DNA of 6,362 bases from Candidatus Poseidoniaceae archaeon (GTDB lineage: Archaea; Thermoplasmatota; Poseidoniia; Poseidoniales; Poseidoniaceae). Location: positions 1-6,362 of the forward strand of contig JAPKCL010000097.1 of the NCBI GenBank assembly GCA_028822955.1. Reading direction: 5' to 3'. This document shows, piece by piece, positions 5,247 to 6,362 of this stretch; within the stretch, counting starts at the first letter, position 1, and each line of letters begins with the position of its first letter. Position numbers and translations under genes: made by a program. The notes under the pieces were generated by a model. The model did not search any database. It saw nothing but the letters and a program-made list of their open reading frames with translations, and was not told the DNA's origin.

Positions 5247-6362
5247 ATGTGGACACGAAAGGCTTCATTCACTTTCACCGGCGGTATTGCGCTGATTCTC
5301 ATCGGCATGATGATAGCAAACCTGCAAATGATGATTCTTGGTATTTCCTTCATTGCATTTATTGTCGTTAATTCTTGGATATCAGGTCACGGTGACGTTG
5401 AAGTTCAACGAACCCTTTCAGCAGATAATCTCTACAAGGGTGATGATTTGTATGTTGAACTCCTAGTCACGAACCGTTCCAATCGAAATACCCAATTATT
5501 GGAAGTCTACGATAATATTCCTCATGAAATGAAACTACGAAGCGGATTGAATCAAATGCGTTTGAATCTACGACCGGGTGAAAGTGCACGGATACGATAT
5601 GTTCTCAGGTGCCCACTGAGAGGGCATTATTCCATAGGTCCAGTTTCTCTTCGCTCACGTAACACCTTCAACCTCGGTGTCGAGGAAATGTATGTAGATC
5701 ATCACAGCGACATCGTTATTTTCCCGCAAATCAAAGAAGTTGAGGAAGCGTTCCTCCGCTCTCGAACTCCGAAGATGTATACGGGTGCGACAACACTGCG
5801 AACACCCGGACAAGGTTCCGAGTTTTACTCACTCCGTGAATATGTCCCGGGAGACCCGTTCAAGAACATCAATTGGAAGGCATATGCCCGAACTGGAGAA
5901 TTGATGGTGAATGAAAAGTGCCGTGATGCGGTAACTGACCTGTACATTCTCTTAGACAGCCGAGACATAGCACGCATTGGAACAGTACTGAAAAATCCAC
6001 TTGAGATGGGGACTGTCTCTGCAGCGAGTCTTGCTGCATTCTTCCTCAAGCGACGGGATTCTGTGGCTTTGGCAATATTTGATGACAGCCTTTCGTACCT
6101 ACCACCGGATACGGGTGACAAACAATATTTCAAAATCCTTAGCGCACTTGCTGGTGTCGCTCCAAAAGGAAAAATGCCATTGCAAGCAGTAACTAATTCA
6201 CTCAGTGGCCGCTTTAGTAGAGGAAGTCCAGTGTTCATCATTTCATCTTGTGAAGGAGATGGAACGGTTCCTGCAGCCGTGCGAGACTTGGTCGGACGTG
6301 GCCACGAAGTGACTGTTCTCTCGCCATCGAGTATTGACTTTGAACGACTTACAAGTCGTTCA
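5247..6362 (+). CDS. DUF58 domain protein, membrane-anchored vWA-like (C-terminus beyond right edge)
   Basis: An open frame of 372 codons from the ATG at 5247 to the window end without a stop. DUF58 proteins are usually about 400-450 residues, so most is present. Two hydrophobic helices at about 9-25 and 27-45 form an N-terminal hairpin, leaving the rest in the cytoplasm. Residues about 50-150 form a beta-rich region ending in the family's RGHYSIGPVSLRSRNTF block (125-141). The DUF58 signature follows: GQGSEF (188-193), LREYVPGD (196-203), INWKAYARTGELMV (208-221), E223. The vWA-like part starts at LLDSRD (235-240). The metal-site residues look lost: the DxSxS position reads D237-S-R-D-I, and the later 'SD' position reads S333-S-C335. 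The role is unknown; relatives act with MoxR AAA+ ATPases and DUF4350 proteins. The 9-bp gap and overlapping SD link it to the DUF4350 gene. Confidence 0.93.
   Translation, partial: MWTRKASFTFTGGIALILIGMMIANLQMMILGISFIAFIVVNSWISGHGDVEVQRTLSADNLYKGDDLYVELLVTNRSNRNTQLLEVYDNIPHEMKLRSGLNQMRLNLRPGESARIRYVLRCPLRGHYSIGPVSLRSRNTFNLGVEEMYVDHHSDIVIFPQIKEVEEAFLRSRTPKMYTGATTLRTPGQGSEFYSLREYVPGDPFKNINWKAYARTGELMVNEKCRDAVTDLYILLDSRDIARIGTVLKNPLEMGTVSAASLAAFFLKRRDSVALAIFDDSLSYLPPDTGDKQYFKILSALAGVAPKGKMPLQAVTNSLSGRFSRGSPVFIISSCEGDGTVPAAVRDLVGRGHEVTVLSPSSIDFERLTSRS

Noticed and set aside
5825..6241. Minus-strand open frame of 138 codons opposite the DUF58 gene
   Set aside because: It covers the DUF58 signature on the other strand and has no recognisable domain. 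Shadow frame.

Overview
The window looks archaeal. It carries a full-length Cdc48/VAT-type double AAA+ ATPase, a stand-alone PRC-barrel protein of the kind common in Archaea, an A/T-rich TATA-like element, and Shine-Dalgarno sites. The SD sites sit in an identical register in front of four consecutive genes. Moderate GC, frequent CGA/CGT arginine codons and the gene content would fit an uncultured euryarchaeon such as the marine Thermoplasmatota (Marine Group II-like). That placement is inference and rests on no rRNA or marker-gene search.

Layout. Positions 1-763 (minus) hold the N-terminal 254 residues of an NAD(P)-dependent aldehyde dehydrogenase whose catalytic half lies off the left edge. 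A 177-bp divergent intergenic region (764-940) separates it from a plus-strand series: cdc48 (941-3166), a 79-residue PRC-barrel protein (3238-3477), a 544-residue DUF4350-like bitopic membrane protein (3603-5237), and a DUF58 membrane-anchored vWA-like protein (5247 to the right edge). Gaps in the series are 71, 125 and 9 bp. Only the last pair is tightly coupled. The 125-bp gap before the DUF4350 gene contains a candidate promoter and an inverted repeat covering the ribosome binding site. There are no tRNA or rRNA genes, CRISPR arrays or insertion sequences.

How the genes may work together. DUF58 and DUF4350 proteins usually occur together in MoxR-type clusters, where an AAA+ ATPase acts on a membrane/vWA complex of poorly defined function. 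Here the pair is tightly linked. The DUF4350 protein presents a cysteine-rich, sequon-bearing domain outside the cell and a cytoplasmic tail of about 98 residues. The DUF58 protein is predicted to face the cytoplasm, and its vWA domain appears to have lost its metal site. The only AAA+ ATPase in view is Cdc48, not MoxR; a moxR gene could lie just past the right edge. Cdc48 lacks a C-terminal HbYX proteasome-docking motif, and its neighbour is a PRC-barrel protein, a fold used by some archaeal cell-division factors. These are the parts most worth following up.
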